Assembly (NCBI RefSeq): GCF_003194625.1
Contig: NZ_QHKX01000002.1
Location: 806,001 to 870,000, forward strand
Direction: 5' to 3'
DNA: 64,000 bases
From: Nocardioides solisilvae
Lineage (GTDB): Bacteria; Actinomycetota; Actinomycetes; Propionibacteriales; Nocardioidaceae
The translations under genes were made by a program, and so were the position numbers. Below, one piece after another: positions 9,878 through 17,556 of the stretch; position 1 is the stretch's first letter; the number at the start of each line of letters is the position of its first letter. The notes under the pieces are model-generated. The model was given only the letters and a program-made list of their open reading frames with translations, was not told where the DNA came from and did no database searches.

Positions 9878-11127
9878 GACGTCCCCGCCAGGGCGAGCAC
9901 CGCGGCCTCGAGCGCCACCAGCGCCCGGTCGACGTCGTCGGCCCGGACGGACTCCCCCGGGTGATGGCTGATCCCGTCGTGGCAGCGGACGAAGAGCATC
10001 GCCACGTCGGTGACCGCCGCCATCACCATGGCGTCGTGGCCGGCGCGGCTCCACAGCCCGAGCGGGGCGGGGTCGCCCGCGGCGGCGATCCCGGCCACGA
10101 CGGCCTGCCGCAGCCGCCCGGCGGTGCGCGCCGCGGCGGCGACGTGGTCGCGCCGCACCTCCAGCCCGAGGCCGCGCGCCGCGCAGGTGCGCCTCATCTC
10201 GGCGTGCAGCTCCTCCCACAGGGCGTCGCGCTCGGCGTCGGTCGCGGCGCGCAGGTCGAGGGTGAGCTCGACCCGGCCGGGGATCACGTTGACCGCGCCC
10301 GGCTGCACCTCGAGCCGGCCCACAGTGGCCACGGCGTCGGAGTCGCGGACGCGGCGCTCGACCGCGGTGACGATCTCGCTGGCGCCGACCAGGGCGTCGC
10401 GACGGCGGGGGTACGGCGTCCCGCCGGCGTGCCGGGCCTCGCCGGTGACGACCAGCGTGAGCCGCAGGGCGCCCGCGATCGAGGTGACGTAGCCGAGCGC
10501 GGCGTCGGCGGCCTCGAGCTCGGGGCCCTGCTCGATGTGGGCCTCGAGGTAGCCGACGAGGTCCTCGCGGCGGCGGGCCGCGGTGCCGATCAGCGCCGTG
10601 TCGAGGCCGAACTGCTCCGTGGCCTCGCGCAGCGTGGTGCCGTCGCGGTCCGCGAGCTCCCACCACTCCTGGTCCCAGAGCCCGGCGACGGCCGACGAGC
10701 CGAGCAGGGCCTTGCCGAAGCGCGCGCCCTCCTCGTCGGAGAAGCCGACCACCTCGAGGGCGAAGGGGAGGTCACGGCCGCGGTCGCGCAGCCGCTCGGC
10801 GACCGCGACGGCCAGCACCACGCCGAGGATGCCGTCGTACCGTCCCGCGTCGGGAACGGTGTCGAGGTGGCTGCCGAGCAGCAGGGCGGGCAGGCCCGGG
10901 ACCCGCCCCTCGCGCCGACCGCAGACGTTGCCGGCGGCGTCGACCCAGGTGACGAGCCCGGCGCGGAGCATCCACTCCTGCACGAGGTCGTTGGCCTTCC
11001 GGTGCTCCGGGGTCAGGTACACCCGCTCGATGCCGTCGGGGCGCGCCGAGATCGCGGCGAGCTCGTCGCAGCGGGCGAGCACCTCGCAGGCGTCGGGGTG
11101 CGCGTCGGTTTCGAGGTCGGGGCTCAC
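9874..11127 (-). CDS. allC: allantoate amidohydrolase (M20 family, Zn/Mn hydrolase)
   Basis: 417 residues, usual length. Metal-ligand motifs of the M20/AllC-type hydantoinase/carbamoylase family are present: LLLGSHLDTVP, the BGILG-like GRYDGILG, FSDEEGARFG, EAHIEQGPELE and SRAGHDAMVMA. It would hydrolyse allantoate to ureidoglycine, CO2 and ammonia. The related N-carbamoyl-L-amino-acid hydrolases share these motifs, but placement between allantoinase/aminotransferase genes and xanthine dehydrogenase supports the allantoate assignment. The GTG start overlaps the aminotransferase stop (GTGA). Confidence 0.88.
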   Translation of the reverse strand: MSPDLETDAHPDACEVLARCDELAAISARPDGIERVYLTPEHRKANDLVQEWMLRAGLVTWVDAAGNVCGRREGRVPGLPALLLGSHLDTVPDAGRYDGILGVVLAVAVAERLRDRGRDLPFALEVVGFSDEEGARFGKALLGSSAVAGLWDQEWWELADRDGTTLREATEQFGLDTALIGTAARRREDLVGYLEAHIEQGPELEAADAALGYVTSIAGALRLTLVVTGEARHAGGTPYPRRRDALVGASEIVTAVERRVRDSDAVATVGRLEVQPGAVNVIPGRVELTLDLRAATDAERDALWEELHAEMRRTCAARGLGLEVRRDHVAAAARTAGRLRQAVVAGIAAAGDPAPLGLWSRAGHDAMVMAAVTDVAMLFVRCHDGISHHPGESVRADDVDRALVALEAAVLALAGTS

Positions 11128-12359
11128 GCGTACACCTCCCGGGCCGCGTCGACGCCGCCGCCGGCGGCGACCGGCACGCCCGCGGCCCGCAGCACCTGCT
11201 CGAGCGCGGCGAGCGTCGTGAGGACGGCGTCGCGGCGGGCGTTGTGGCCCATCGTGCCGATCCGCCAGACCCGGCCGTGGAGCGGACCGAAGGAGGTCCC
11301 GATCTCGATGCCGAACTCCACCAGCATCGCCGCGCGGGCGGCGTCCCCGTCGACCCCGTCGGGGATCTCGACGGCGACGACGTGGGGCATCCGGTGCTCG
11401 AGGTCGCCGAAGACCTGCAGGCCGAGCCCCTGCACCCCGGCCAGCATCGCGCCGCCGTGGAGGGCGTGCCGCGCGTTGACGGCGGCCATGCCCTCCTCGA
11501 CGAGCAGGCGGGCGCACTCGCGGGCGCCGTAGAGCATGGTGGTGGCCTCGGTGTGGTGGTTGAGCCGGCGCGGGCCCCAGTAGTCCATCACCATGGCGAG
11601 GTCGAGGTAGTTCGACGCGATCCGCCGGCCGCTGTCGCTGTCGCCGGCCTCCCGGAGTCCGGCCTCGACGTGGCGGCGGGCCGTGATGACGTCGACCGCG
11701 CGCGGGCCGATCGTGATCGGCGCGCTGCCCGAGGGGCCGCCGAGGCACTTCTGCAGGCCGGCCGTGGCGACGTCCAGGCCCCACGCGTCGGTCTCGACCG
11801 GGACGCCGGCCAGGGAGGCGGTGGCGTCGCAGTAGAGCAGCACGTCGTGGCGGCGGCAGACCTCGCCGAGGTCGGCCAGCGGCTGGAGCATCGTCGTGGA
11901 GGTGTCGCCGTGCACCACGGCGAGCACCTTCGGCCGCACCGCGACGACGGCCTCCTCGACCTGCTCGGGGGTGAAGACCCGTCCCCACGGCACCTCGACG
12001 GTGTGCACCTCTGCGCCGCACCGGGTGCCGATCTCGGCGAGCAGGTGGCCGAAGCGGCCGAAGACCGGCACCAGCAGCCGGTCGCCGGGCTCGAGCAGCG
12101 AGACCAGCGCGGCCTCGATGCCGGCGCGCGAGGTGCCGTCGACGAGGAAGGTCTGCTCGTGGGTGGTGCGCCAGACGTCGCGGTAGAGCGCCATCGTCTC
12201 GTTCATGGTCTCCGTCATGAACGGGTCGAACTGGCCGACCAGCTGGGCCGACATGGCGCGCAGCACGCGCGGGTCGGCGTTGACCGGGCCGGGCCCCATG
12301 AGGAGCCGGGGCGGCGGGTCGACCTGTCTGCTCGGGTGGCTGGTCGGGTGGCTGGTCAT
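11124..12359 (-). CDS. pucG: PucG-like (S)-ureidoglycine--glyoxylate aminotransferase
   Basis: 411 residues, class V PLP aminotransferase related to serine/alanine-glyoxylate transaminases. The PLP lysine lies in TAGLQKCLGGPSG. Near the N-terminus the family's usual GHxDP is replaced by VGQFDP (Gln43), and Asn250 lies in SNYLDL; a Gln and an Asn at such positions were reported as marks of ureidoglycine-glyoxylate transaminase in Bacillus PucG (recalled knowledge, not aligned here). Lying directly between allantoinase and allantoate amidohydrolase fits a role converting ureidoglycine plus glyoxylate to oxalurate and glycine. ATGA overlap with the allantoinase stop. Confidence 0.82.
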   Translation of the reverse strand: MTSHPTSHPSRQVDPPPRLLMGPGPVNADPRVLRAMSAQLVGQFDPFMTETMNETMALYRDVWRTTHEQTFLVDGTSRAGIEAALVSLLEPGDRLLVPVFGRFGHLLAEIGTRCGAEVHTVEVPWGRVFTPEQVEEAVVAVRPKVLAVVHGDTSTTMLQPLADLGEVCRRHDVLLYCDATASLAGVPVETDAWGLDVATAGLQKCLGGPSGSAPITIGPRAVDVITARRHVEAGLREAGDSDSGRRIASNYLDLAMVMDYWGPRRLNHHTEATTMLYGARECARLLVEEGMAAVNARHALHGGAMLAGVQGLGLQVFGDLEHRMPHVVAVEIPDGVDGDAARAAMLVEFGIEIGTSFGPLHGRVWRIGTMGHNARRDAVLTTLAALEQVLRAAGVPVAAGGGVDAAREVYA

Positions 12360-13708
12360 GCGGGGCTCCCCTCGTGGATGCCCGCGCGCGCGAGCCGGTG
12401 GCCCCGGTCCAGGTCCGGCCGCCCCCGGACGGGGACGCCGCGGAGCAGGGTCTCCACGACACGGCCGGCGTAGCGGCGTCCGTGGTAGGCCGAGACCGGG
12501 TGGCGGTGGGCCAGCCGGGCGGCGTCGACGAGCGTCTCGGCGGTCGGGTCGTGGACCAGCAGGTCGGCATCGGCGCCCGGCGCGATCCGGCCCTTGCCGG
12601 CGAGGCCGATCAGGTCGGCGGTGCCCTGCGACATCCAGCGGCTCACCCGGTCGATCCCGATGCCCCGGCGCCTGGCCTCGGAGGCCACGGCGGTGAAGCC
12701 GACCTGGAGACCGGCGATGCCGCCCCAGGCCTGCTGGAGGTCGCCGTCGCCCCGGGTCTTCTCGGCGACCGTGGCGGGCGAGTGGTCGGTGACGACGACG
12801 TCGATGACGCCGGCGAGCAGCGCGTCCCACAGCGCGTCGGCGTTGGCGGCCTCCCGGATCGGGGGGCAGCACTTCATCTCCCCCGCGCCGTCGGGGACGT
12901 CCTCGGCGGCGAGGCAGAGGTAGTGCGGGCAGGTCTCGACCGTCAGGGGCAGACCGTCGGCCCGGGCCTCGGCCAGCAGGTCGAGGGCGCGGGCGCTGGA
13001 GAGGTGGAGCAGGTGCACCCGGGCGCCGGTGCGGCGGACCACCTCGACCACCCGGGCGATCGCGGAGACCTCCGCCTCGTCGGGGCGCGAGAGCAGGAAG
13101 TCGGCGTACGCCCGGCTGGGGGGCGCGGGGGCACGGTCGAGGACGTCGGGGTCCTCGGCGTGCACCAGCAGCAGGGCTCCGAGCCGCGCCACCTCGGTGG
13201 CCGCGGCCACCAGCTGGTCGGGGTCGAGCGGCGGGAACTCCGGCACCCCCGACGGCGAGAGGAAGCACTTGAAGCCCATCACCCCGGCCGCCCAGAGCGG
13301 CTCAAAGTCGGCCAGGTTGCCCGGGACCGCGCCACCCCAGAAGCCGACGTCGACCGCGAGCTGGCCGCGGGCGGCCTCCTGCTTGGCCCGCAGCCCGGCG
13401 ACCGTGGTGGTCGGCGGCACCGAGTTGAGGGGCATGTCGACGAGGGTGGTGACGCCGCCGAGGGCGGCGGCGGTCGTGGCGGTGGCGAACCCCTCCCAGT
13501 GGGTGCGGCCGGGCTCGTTGACGTGCACGTGGGTGTCGACGACCCCGGGGAGGACGACGGCGTGGTCGGGGACGTCGAGCACCTCCCCCGGCACGGGGTG
13601 GTCGAAGGGCTCGACGGCGGCGATGCGGCCGTCGTCGAGAGTCAGCGTCGCGGGGGCCAGGTCGTCGTCGAGCAGGACCTGGCGGGCGCGGACGGCGGCG
13701 AGCGTCAT
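12356..13708 (-). CDS. allB: allantoinase
   Basis: 450 residues, cyclic amidohydrolase family. The metal site is visible: DTHVHVNEPG (HxH), the Lys in GFKCFLSPSG, the His in LLVHAEDPD and HLLHLSSARA, and the Asp in VVVTDHSPAT. It hydrolyses allantoin to allantoate. Dihydropyrimidinases and dihydroorotases share the fold, but the uricase immediately upstream (stop and start share one base, TGATG) makes allantoinase by far the best call. Confidence 0.93.
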   Translation of the reverse strand: MTLAAVRARQVLLDDDLAPATLTLDDGRIAAVEPFDHPVPGEVLDVPDHAVVLPGVVDTHVHVNEPGRTHWEGFATATTAAALGGVTTLVDMPLNSVPPTTTVAGLRAKQEAARGQLAVDVGFWGGAVPGNLADFEPLWAAGVMGFKCFLSPSGVPEFPPLDPDQLVAAATEVARLGALLLVHAEDPDVLDRAPAPPSRAYADFLLSRPDEAEVSAIARVVEVVRRTGARVHLLHLSSARALDLLAEARADGLPLTVETCPHYLCLAAEDVPDGAGEMKCCPPIREAANADALWDALLAGVIDVVVTDHSPATVAEKTRGDGDLQQAWGGIAGLQVGFTAVASEARRRGIGIDRVSRWMSQGTADLIGLAGKGRIAPGADADLLVHDPTAETLVDAARLAHRHPVSAYHGRRYAGRVVETLLRGVPVRGRPDLDRGHRLARAGIHEGSPA

Positions 13709-14625
13709 CAGCAGAACCCCGGCACGGCGGCCCAGGCGGCGGGCTCCTCGGGCTCGCCCTCGCGCCGCACCTCGGCCTGGATCAGGCCGTAGGGGCGGTC
13801 GGCGGCGTGGAAGACCTCGCCGGGGTTGTCGAGGCCGAAGGGGTCGAGGTCGACGAGGAAGTGGTGCTTGTTGGGGCACGAGAGCCGCACCTCTGCGACC
13901 GTGTCGAACCGGTCGAGGATCGCCTTGCCGATCTCGAAGATCGTCTGCTGCAGCGCGAGCGAGTGGAGGGTGGCGAAGGTCTCCAGGAGGGTCTCGGTGA
14001 TCCCCGCGTACGTCGCGTCGTACTGCTCGCTGCTCATCGCGGCCGAGGCGGCGGGGCGGTAGCGCCAGCGCGCGGTGACGCTGGTGGCGAGGATCCGGTC
14101 GGTGGTCTCGGCCAGGGTCGTGTAGCGGTCGCGGGGGAAGCCGTGGAACTCCGAGCCGGTCGACTTCAGCACAGTGAGACCGGTGAGCCCGGCGAGCACG
14201 TGGACGGCGTCCCCGTCGACCTGGACGACGGCCGTGCGGGTGGCGCCGCCGTCGCGCTGGAAGGCGTGGTCGTGCGCCCGGCCGCCGACCGGGATCCGCC
14301 CCCAGGCGTGTTGCTCGGCCGACATCTGGGCGCCGTCGACCCACTCGAAGGAGTCGACGAAGTGGCGGGCCAGCCTCGTCAGGAAGGTCTCGGGGGCACC
14401 GATGCCGTCGCGGGCGAAGGCGTGGACGGTGTTCTTCTGGGTGTCGGTCGCGACCACCTGCGCGTTGTCGCCGTCGGTGTGGCAGGCGACGAAGTCGCCG
14501 CGCAGCTGGGTGGTGACGGTGAGGTCGGTGATCCGGTGGGTCGGGGCCTCCCGGTCGACCCGGACGAGGCGGCACTCGGCCTTGCCGTACTGGTTGCGGC
14601 CCAGGACCGCGTCTCCGGCTGCCAT
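13708..14625 (-). CDS. urate oxidase (uricase)
   Basis: 305 residues, the usual length for a T-fold cofactor-free uricase. Two tandem domains show the family motifs: NQYGKAECRL (Lys15 of the catalytic dyad), ATDTQKNTVHAFA, STGSEFHGFPRD, and SCPNKHHFLVDL with the catalytic His. It oxidises urate to 5-hydroxyisourate plus H2O2. Only one base separates its start from the upstream HIU hydrolase stop. No peroxidase or catalase gene accompanies it in the window. Confidence 0.95.
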   Translation of the reverse strand: MAAGDAVLGRNQYGKAECRLVRVDREAPTHRITDLTVTTQLRGDFVACHTDGDNAQVVATDTQKNTVHAFARDGIGAPETFLTRLARHFVDSFEWVDGAQMSAEQHAWGRIPVGGRAHDHAFQRDGGATRTAVVQVDGDAVHVLAGLTGLTVLKSTGSEFHGFPRDRYTTLAETTDRILATSVTARWRYRPAASAAMSSEQYDATYAGITETLLETFATLHSLALQQTIFEIGKAILDRFDTVAEVRLSCPNKHHFLVDLDPFGLDNPGEVFHAADRPYGLIQAEVRREGEPEEPAAWAAVPGFC

Positions 14626-14626
14626 C

Positions 14627-14947
14627 TCAGCTCCCCCGGTAGGTGGTGTAGGCGAACGGGCTGAGCAGCAGCGCCACGTGGTGGTGCTCGCCGTCGGCAG
14701 CGGTGAAGGCGACGTCGACGTGGGGGTGGAAGCAGTCGCGGCCGTCGGCGGCGAACCAGGCCCCCGTCTCGAAGCCGAGCGCGTGCATGCCCGGCTCGAG
14801 GTCGGCGTCGAACCGGACGCGGCCGTCGGCGTCGGTGACCGCCTCGACGAGGGTGCGCCCGGCGGCGTCGGCCAGGGCCACGCGCAGGCCGGCCGCGGGC
14901 CGCCCGCGGGCGGCGTCCAGGACGTGGGTGGAGCAGGTGGCGCTCAT
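14627..14947 (-). CDS. 5-hydroxyisourate hydrolase (transthyretin-like)
   Basis: 106 residues. Begins with the conserved THVLDAARGRPA, has RVRFDADLEPG in the middle, the HHHVALLLSPFAYTTY strand, and ends in the diagnostic C-terminal tetrapeptide YRGS. Hydrolyses 5-hydroxyisourate to OHCU. ATGA overlap with the decarboxylase stop. Confidence 0.95.
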   Translation of the reverse strand: MSATCSTHVLDAARGRPAAGLRVALADAAGRTLVEAVTDADGRVRFDADLEPGMHALGFETGAWFAADGRDCFHPHVDVAFTAADGEHHHVALLLSPFAYTTYRGS

Positions 14948-15435
14948 GAGAGGAGTCCTTCCATCCGGAGCAGGGCGATCTCGGCGAGCTGGTCGGCGGT
15001 GACCCGCAGCTCGAGGGCCGGCTCGAGGGTGAGGCGCTCCTCGAGGAGCGCGAGGATCTCGCCCGCCGAGCGGCCGGCGGCCCGGACCAGGAAGATCCGC
15101 CCGAAGCGCTCCTCGTAGGCGCGGTTGCCCGCCAGGAGCCGCGCCTGCACCTCGGCGTCGGCCGGGTCGATCCCGGCCTGCTCGCGCGCGGAGTGGTCCG
15201 CCGCGGCGCCGCCCGGGTGGCGCTCCCCTATCCGGGGGTGGTCGGCCAGGGCGGCCTCCACGTCGTCGGCGGTCCATCCTGCCGCCAGGCTCATCGCGTG
15301 GGTGAGCAGCTCCTCACGGCTGTCGTAGGGGCGCGCCGCCACCAGCGCGTCGACCCAGTGGTCGATCGCCGCGCAGGCACGCAGCTGCGCGGCCGCGTCC
15401 TCCGCGTCCTGCTGGTTGAACTGCTCGATCCGCAT
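14944..15435 (-). CDS. 2-oxo-4-hydroxy-4-carboxy-5-ureidoimidazoline (OHCU) decarboxylase
   Basis: 163 residues. The active-site signature DHPRIGER (HPxIG) and the NRAYEERFGRIFLV segment are characteristic of this family, which gives S-allantoin. GAGGAGGCGGC before the ATG is a strong ribosome site. It is the first gene of the ten-gene purine operon; the leader between it and the amidase gene (15436-15506) holds the candidate operator and an AT-richer stretch likely to be the promoter. Confidence 0.93.
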   Translation of the reverse strand: MRIEQFNQQDAEDAAAQLRACAAIDHWVDALVAARPYDSREELLTHAMSLAAGWTADDVEAALADHPRIGERHPGGAAADHSAREQAGIDPADAEVQARLLAGNRAYEERFGRIFLVRAAGRSAGEILALLEERLTLEPALELRVTADQLAEIALLRMEGLLS

Positions 15436-15486
15436 GCCGCCTCCTCGGGTCCTGTGAAACTAGGACGTCGATGTAAAGCGAACCGG

Positions 15487-15498
15487 GAACGGTCGTTT
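15487..15498. promoter_or_regulatory. candidate operator upstream of the uricase operon
   Basis: On the minus strand it reads AAACGACCGTTC, one arm mismatch from the AAACG-N2-CGTTT dyad at 5075-5086, and the flank GGCTG on its 5' side is identical in both places. It lies about 52 bases upstream of the OHCU decarboxylase ATG. A TTTACA hexamer follows on the same strand at about 15472-15477 and could be part of the promoter. Confidence 0.55.
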
Positions 15499-15506
15499 CA
15501 GCCACG

Positions 15507-17024
15507 TTACGGTTTGGAGAGCCGCACCGCCAGGTCGAGCAGGTCGCGGTCCCGGCCCGGGGCGGCCACCAGGCAGACGCCGCAGGGCAGCCCGCCCGCG
15601 CTGGTCGGCAGGCTGACCGCCGGGAGCCCGCCGAGGCCGGCGAGCAGGGTGAGCCGCAGGGTGGCGGAGCGGACCCGGGCCATGTCGTCGCGCGGACGCG
15701 GCGCGACCGAGGCCGCCGAGGGCAGCACGAGCACCCGGTCGCCGACCAGGTCGCGGATCCGCGTCCGTGCCTCGGCCGCCACGCCCGCGGCGCGCTCGCC
15801 GTCGGCGGCGGAGAGGGTGCCCGCGTGCCGGAACCGGCCGGCGACGTCGGGGCCGAGGGCGTCGAGCCGGCCGCCGGCCCAGCCGCCGTGGGCCTGCCAG
15901 GCCTCGAACCCCTGGCGGGTGGTGAAGGCGTCGAGCCAGTCGTCGAGCGGGAGGTCCCACTCCTCGCGGGCCACGCCGGGCGCCACTGCGTCGACGTGCC
16001 CCTCGACCGCGGCCGCCACCTCGGGCGTCGCGAGCGCCAGCAGGCTCGGTACGACGACCAGGTCGTCGCCGCCGCCCGGTGACGGCGGGAGCAGCACCTC
16101 GCCGACCCGGCGCAGGGTGGCGGCGTCGCGGGTCAGCCAGCCGACGGTGTCGAAGGAGGGGGCCAGCGGCAGCAGGCCGTCGCGAGGCAGGAGTCCGTGG
16201 GTGGTGCGGATCCCGTGCAGCCCTTGGTAGGCCGCGGGCACCCGGATCGAGCCGCCGGTGTCGGTGCCGAGCCCGACGGTGGCGTGGCCGAGCGACACGG
16301 CGCTGGCCGACCCCGACGAGGAGCCGCCGGGGATCCTGCCCGGCGCCCGAGGGTTGGGCGGGGTGCCGGAGTGGGCGTTGGTGCCGGCCAGGGACCACGC
16401 GAGCTCGTCGGTGCGGGCGAGGCCGCGCACGTCCGCGCCGGCCGCCAGCAGCCGGCCGACCACGGTCGCGTGCTCCGACTCGACCGGCGCCTGCGCCAGC
16501 CACGTGGGGTTGCCGGCGCCGACGCGGTGGCCGGCGACGGCGTACAGGTCCTTGACGGCGAGGGTCTCGCCGGCCAGCGGACCGCTCCCCGCACCGGGGA
16601 CGAGCGGGTCGCCGACGACCCGCCACACGCGGGTGTCCAGGGCGGGAGCGGGGACGGAGACGTGCGCGGCGGTGACCGCCCACCCGGTGGCCGACCGCGC
16701 CCAGAGCTGGGTCTGCTGCCCCCGGCCGCCGCGCTCGAGCTCGGTGACGGCCACGACGAGCGCGTGGTCGTCGTCGACCACCTGGACGTGGGTCTGGACG
16801 ATCCGGCGGCGCGGGGCGCCGCCGCGGGAGCCACGGAACTCGGCGATCGCGTCGTGGCCCACGAGCAGCCCCTCGGCGTCGCCGCGCAGGGTCGTCGGGC
16901 CGGGCGCGAAGAGCCGGTCCAGCGCCTCCACGTCGTCGGCCATCAACGCCCGCTCGTACTCCCGGAACGCCTCGACCAGGCCGGGCGGGACGGGGCGGGG
17001 CGTCTCTGCGGGGCCGCTCGTCAT
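15507..17024 (-). CDS. AtzH-like domain fused to an amidase-signature hydrolase
   Basis: 505 residues in two parts. Residues 1-125 form an NTF2/SnoaL-like domain of the AtzH (DUF3225) type: ALMADDVEALDRLF, TLRGDAEGLLVGHDAI, and RRRIVQTHVQVV. Residues 135-505 are an amidase-signature enzyme with the Ser/Gly-rich motif GGSSSGSASAVSLG, the catalytic Lys in TLAVKDLYAV, and GLGTDTGGSIRVPA. In atrazine/cyanurate catabolism AtzH and AtzE are separate proteins that act on carboxylated ureas. Here the fusion directly precedes the urate operon in the same direction, 71 bases away, so a late ureide such as oxalurate is a plausible substrate (inference). Its ATG is preceded at six bases by TAGCGT, so it is probably leaderless and transcribed from its own promoter. 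Confidence 0.85.
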   Translation of the reverse strand: MTSGPAETPRPVPPGLVEAFREYERALMADDVEALDRLFAPGPTTLRGDAEGLLVGHDAIAEFRGSRGGAPRRRIVQTHVQVVDDDHALVVAVTELERGGRGQQTQLWARSATGWAVTAAHVSVPAPALDTRVWRVVGDPLVPGAGSGPLAGETLAVKDLYAVAGHRVGAGNPTWLAQAPVESEHATVVGRLLAAGADVRGLARTDELAWSLAGTNAHSGTPPNPRAPGRIPGGSSSGSASAVSLGHATVGLGTDTGGSIRVPAAYQGLHGIRTTHGLLPRDGLLPLAPSFDTVGWLTRDAATLRRVGEVLLPPSPGGGDDLVVVPSLLALATPEVAAAVEGHVDAVAPGVAREEWDLPLDDWLDAFTTRQGFEAWQAHGGWAGGRLDALGPDVAGRFRHAGTLSAADGERAAGVAAEARTRIRDLVGDRVLVLPSAASVAPRPRDDMARVRSATLRLTLLAGLGGLPAVSLPTSAGGLPCGVCLVAAPGRDRDLLDLAVRLSKP

Positions 17025-17030
17025 GGGAGG

Positions 17031-17036
17031 ACGCTA
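17031..17036 (-). promoter_or_regulatory. -10 element of a leaderless amidase promoter
   Basis: Minus strand TAGCGT followed by CCTCCC and then the ATG at 17024; no Shine-Dalgarno is present between. The six-base spacing implies transcription starts at or next to the start codon. Confidence 0.6.
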
Positions 17037-17067
17037 GACGGCGACGCCGCAGTGGGCCGCGGGCGGC

Positions 17068-17547
17068 TCAGTCCGCGAGCGTCCGGAGCTGCGCCAGCAG
17101 CGCCCGCAGCGCGTCGTCGCGGACGGCGTGGACGACGTCCTCGGGGTCGCCGTCGTGGTGGACCCACGTGGTGGAGGTGGCGCCGCGGACCGAGAAGCCG
17201 ATGACCGCGGTGCCGGGCGGGTGCCCCTCCTCCTCGTCGGGGCCGCCGGCACCCGTGGTGGAGACGACGACGTCGGCGTCGAGCGCCTTCACCGCGCCGG
17301 CAGCGAGCTCGTCGGCGCAGCGGTCGCTGATCAGGGGGCCGGGGGTGACGCCGAGGAGGTCGAACTTCACCTCGGGCATGTAGGCCACCACGCCGCCGCG
17401 GAACCACTCCGCCGCCGCCTCGCCCATCGCCAGGGCCGAGGTGATCGCGCCCCCGGTCAGCGACTCGGCCGCGCCGATCCGCAGCCCGTGCTCCTGGGCG
17501 ATCTCGGCGACCTGCTGGACGATCTCGGTGTACTCCTCCTCAGCCAT
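17068..17547 (-). CDS. CinA C-terminal-like protein (nicotinamide-nucleotide amidohydrolase family)
   Basis: 159 residues, a stand-alone CinA C-terminal (PncC-type) domain: RIGAAESLTGGAITSAL near residue 22 with the catalytic Ser/Thr loop, GGVVAYMPEVKFDLLGV, and STTGAGGPDEEEGHPPG. Members deamidate nicotinamide mononucleotide to nicotinate mononucleotide in NAD salvage, although many stand-alone actinobacterial copies are untested. A GGGAGGCGC ribosome site precedes the ATG, nine bases after the VOC gene stop, so the two are likely cotranscribed. Confidence 0.85.
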   Translation of the reverse strand: MAEEEYTEIVQQVAEIAQEHGLRIGAAESLTGGAITSALAMGEAAAEWFRGGVVAYMPEVKFDLLGVTPGPLISDRCADELAAGAVKALDADVVVSTTGAGGPDEEEGHPPGTAVIGFSVRGATSTTWVHHDGDPEDVVHAVRDDALRALLAQLRTLAD

Positions 17548-17556
17548 GCGCCTCCC

